From positions 4,218,707 to 4,282,706 of the forward strand of contig CAJSYZ010000008.1 in NCBI GenBank assembly GCA_910574455.1: 64,000 nt of DNA. Direction: 5' to 3'. Positions within the stretch are counted from its first letter, which is position 1, and the number at the start of each line of letters is the position of its first letter. The stretch is from Trichaptum fuscoviolaceum. Lineage: Eukaryota > Basidiomycota > Agaricomycetes > Hymenochaetales > Trichaptaceae. This document shows, one piece after another, positions 61,324 to 64,000 of this stretch. A model generated the notes under the pieces. It had not been told where the DNA came from, ran no database searches, and saw only the letters and a program-made list of their open reading frames with translations. The position numbers and the translations under genes are program-made.

Positions 61324-62188
61324 TACGTGTATATGATGTGCCCGGGACTTTGGACTTTGGACTTGGATTGCGATTCGCCTCTCGATTCTCGTGCTTTTAC
61401 TCTCCGTTTTCTTGTGTTCCTCACTCGCTCGCTTTATCCTCAGTTATCATCGTTTTGTCTTTGGATTGCACCCTTTCCCTCTTCATCATGCACCATACGC
61501 ACCACCATACACACGCGCGTACGAACCCTCCTTGCACACTACAATTACATATATCACGAGCATGATATCCCACCCCCACCGCGAACGACACCACCATCAA
61601 TTTTATACGAGCTCTTTTCTACTCCAACCTGTCTTTTCATTCAATCTCATGACTATTTCTTTTTACGTTTTTACGTTTTTACTACTTTTTACGCTCAAGT
61701 TTTATCAATATCATTTCACGCCCATTCTTGCTTCATGTCCATTACCGTCTTAATTTGTCACTCGTCTCGATTGTCTGTCTCTATTCTGTCGTGTCTGTCT
61801 CTCTGTCATGCACATCATTCCTCCACTGCGACCCACAAGCCATCTCACACAGCTGCAATATAATTTTTTTTCATGATTTGTACTCAGTCTTTCATGATTC
61901 TCGTTACCATTAGGAAAAAGAAAGAAAGAAAAAGGTACATGGAATGAGGACGAAAGGGATGTTTTTTTTCGCTGCGGCCTTTCGAGAAAGTTCGGGCTGT
62001 TGTACGAATTTGTCAGCTATTTGGACCTGAGACTGTAAACAAATAAGCTGGCAAAAAGCGCGTGCGTCCAAAATTTCGACTTGGTTCTTTACCTTTTCGT
62101 GTCCCATCCATCCTCTTCCTCCTCTTCCTCGCCGCCGCCGTTCTTCGTCTTCGATCTCCTACTCTTTCTTCGAGAAGTTTTCGTTAAG
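61324..62188. other. Intergenic, pyrimidine-rich
   Basis: 865 bp holding the MYND 3' UTR and the Hsp10 promoter. The + strand is strongly C/T-rich, which creates long meaningless open frames. No gene was seen. Confidence 0.55.
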
Positions 62189-62728
62189 ATGGTGAGGATG
62201 CAATGCGAATGTAAAGGAAGGATGAAGGAAGGAGCTGACGACGGTGTTTTGTTGTGTGCAGTCTGTCCAGGCGACGTTCAAGTCCATTAGGGCCGTCGTG
62301 CCTCTCCTTGACCGTGTCCTCGTCCAGCGCTTCAAGCCTGAGACTGTACGTTCCTTTCTTCCTCATCCATTCCTGCAATGTCATAAACTCATCTGAACCC
62401 CTTGGACGCCGCAGAAAACCGCGACGGGCATCTTCCTGCCGTCGTCGACGACGAGCACGCCGTTGCCGGAGGCGACGGTGATCGCCGTGGGCCCCGGCGC
62501 GCCGGACAAAGAGGGCAAGGTCGTCCCCACGTCTGTGAAGCCTGGTGACCGCGTCCTACTTCCTGGGTGGGGCGGGAACCCGATTAAAGTGGGCGAGGAT
62601 GTGAGTGTCTTTTCTACTTGGCGACTTGAAAGGGTGCTTTGGGGAAGAGTTTGCTGACTTGCTGTTGCGTGGTGTAGGAGTACCACCTGTTCCGCGACTC
62701 GGAGATCCTTGCGAAGATCCAGGAGTGA
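62189..62728 (+). CDS. HSP10: Mitochondrial 10 kDa chaperonin (co-chaperonin GroES/Hsp10)
   Basis: The initiator ATG (62189-62191) forms the entire first coding exon. Introns are 62192-62261, 62346-62414 and 62601-62677. The product is 107 residues, normal for Hsp10. Family marks are IRAVVPLLDRVLVQRFKPET, then KTATGIFLPSS (mobile loop that docks on Hsp60), EATVIAVGPG, SVKPGDRVLLPGWGG and the end EYHLFRDSEILAKIQE. It forms the heptameric lid of Hsp60 in the mitochondrial matrix. The N-terminus SVQATFKSI is the usual uncleaved targeting sequence. Confidence 0.95.
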
Positions 62729-63039
62729 ACAAGTGGCCTTGGGTTGGTTGTTGGTTTGGTCGGTGGGGAGCTCGTTGGGTCGCTGGGTCTAGTTTTGTCT
62801 TCGAGTTGCGTCGTATCCGTCGGGCGGTGGAAAAGTACTTGGAATGGTCTAAGGGGCTTAATTCTGGTCGACGTCTGTCATCTCTCATATTATTAGCATT
62901 TTATTTTTTATTTGTCCACGCAATTACTCATTAAATCTATCACGACAATCCCAACTCATCCATCCTGTTCGAGAAGATACTTATGATATCATCCGCTCTT
63001 CGAACGCTCAGCGTTGCCGTATATAAAAGCAAGAAAGAA
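62729..63039. other. 3' flank of Hsp10
   Basis: About 310 bp of T/G-rich sequence, probably the Hsp10 3' UTR. Nothing else was seen. Confidence 0.5.
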
Positions 63040-63660
63040 GGTGATGCTTCAGGAATTCTATTCCAGACTCATGGACGTTCCCAACGACGACGCTCAAATG
63101 ACTTGGTCGCTGAAGGAACGATTATTCTTGATCCTCTTGCAAAATCTTACATAGGCTGGTCTGGCTTCCGCAAGCTCAGAGACTAAAGAACGAATGGCCC
63201 TATGACACAGACAGGAATGAAGAAGTGTTTCTGCTGAATGTAAGTACAGTTGCTTCAGAAGTCGCAAGACTCTTTTGTCAAAAATGTGTCAATTCATACA
63301 AGCCATTGGCGGGAATTTAGCACGCTGAAGGAACTCCGGTTACCTTCTAGGGCGACGCTCTATTCGTCTCTTTACTGGACCCATTCATCCATAACGCACT
63401 GTAAGTCTGCTCTTCAACACACAATAACCATCGTCTCATGTCGCGAACCGTGCTCAGCGCATCCAGCACACAATGTTGACTTCAGCGCGTTTACCCTCTG
63501 CACAATGTTGAGCAGCCTCATCCGTATCCGCAAATGACTGCAAAGTGCCTTTTATCGCAGTCGATGGAGAACTCAGGCTAATATGGGGGACACAGCTGTA
63601 CTCGAGACCTTTCTAAGCTTAACGGGAGATCTGAGAACGCCCATTAGCGGTCCTGGCTTG
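63040..63660 (+). pseudogene. Unidentified broken coding sequence
   Basis: Protein-like pieces follow each other on the + strand in changing frames. One reads LQEFYSRLMDVPNDDAQMTW and KERLFLILLQNL (from about 63046). Next come RLKNEWPYDTDRNEEVFLLN (63177-63236), VARLFCQKCVNSYKPLA, GDALFVSLLDPFIHNAL (63352-63402) and FSAFTLCTMLSSLIRI (about 63481). Stops (TAG after KPLAGI, TAG before GDALF) and frame changes separate them, and usable splice sites are mostly lacking. I do not recognise the family. It is most simply a decayed gene or gene fragment; a many-intron gene running off the window is the alternative. Confidence 0.35.
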
Positions 63661-64000
63661 AGGTGCCAGCCTGAACGACTGTGTAAGTGTTGCCCTCCTT
63701 ATTGTTGGGTCAGCCATTGGCTCACTTCCTTACGTCTAAGCTCAGGTTCATTGTAGGCACCGCAAGTGTACCTTCAGAATATACGGAGTAGCACGCGGAG
63801 CGAACCGAACGTGTTGCACAAAGGTTATTTCGAAGTTCTTAGCATCCGGGAGAAGTGGTGTTTGCTTATGCCCGTGAGTAACACAAAAATGAGCCTTCAA
63901 CTTCGTATTCTAACTCTTTGAATCCACTTTAGCGATTCTCTTGACTATAAAAGAACCTCACGCGCCTTTCGCCTGGAGTTACTGCGACAATTGCGCTCAA
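63661..64000. other. Right edge, nothing supported
   Basis: 340 bp with a few short frames (for example VGTASVPSEYTE around 63756) that may continue the broken sequence to the left. Not interpretable alone. Confidence 0.4.

Overview
The window is nuclear DNA from a filamentous basidiomycete, most likely an Agaricomycete. The genes are broken by many short GT..AG introns of about 45-75 nt. The gene content fits as well: a laccase with 17 introns, a Plavaka-type DNA transposase, a Mub1/SamB-type MYND protein, an Ole1-type desaturase fused to cytochrome b5, and several lineage-restricted families. No rRNA, tRNA or CRISPR array was recognised.

Layout. 1-11.7 kb holds mainly conserved single genes: the 3' end of an MFS transporter, a FAD-dependent phenol-hydroxylase-like monooxygenase (+), a TPR-SET protein (-), a delta-9 acyl-CoA desaturase (+) and a glutamine-rich protein (-). 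11.7-15.1 kb is gene-poor. 15.1-45.5 kb is an AT-richer accessory island. It contains two tandem members (A and B) of an unrecognised protein family, four paralogous DHA1-like MFS transporters (MFS-1 to MFS-4), an intact laccase between MFS-2 and MFS-3, a decayed karyopherin (Kap123/importin-4-like) relic, and a third member (C) of the unrecognised family. 47.0-56.7 kb is a same-strand block: an uninterrupted Plavaka transposase, a 0.34 kb foldback sequence, an Spt5-like NGN/KOW protein and a protein that may belong to the DUF6698 family. ATATGNC-type repeats follow the block. 57.4-62.7 kb returns to conserved GC-rich genes: the MYND protein and mitochondrial Hsp10. The right edge carries what looks like a broken coding sequence.

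How parts may work together. The MFS array shares an N-terminal cytosolic tail with an RRNS motif and a C-terminal ERIRMKSRYA motif, so it grew by local duplication. Laccase, monooxygenase and exporters would suit metabolism of aromatic compounds, but no core biosynthetic enzyme is present, so this is not a proven gene cluster. The most unusual region is the transposase / Spt5-like / DUF6698-like block, which could be one composite mobile element carrying a transcription-elongation-like protein. Gene spans below run from start to stop codon including introns. Splice sites were inferred by eye from GT/AG and reading-frame continuity.
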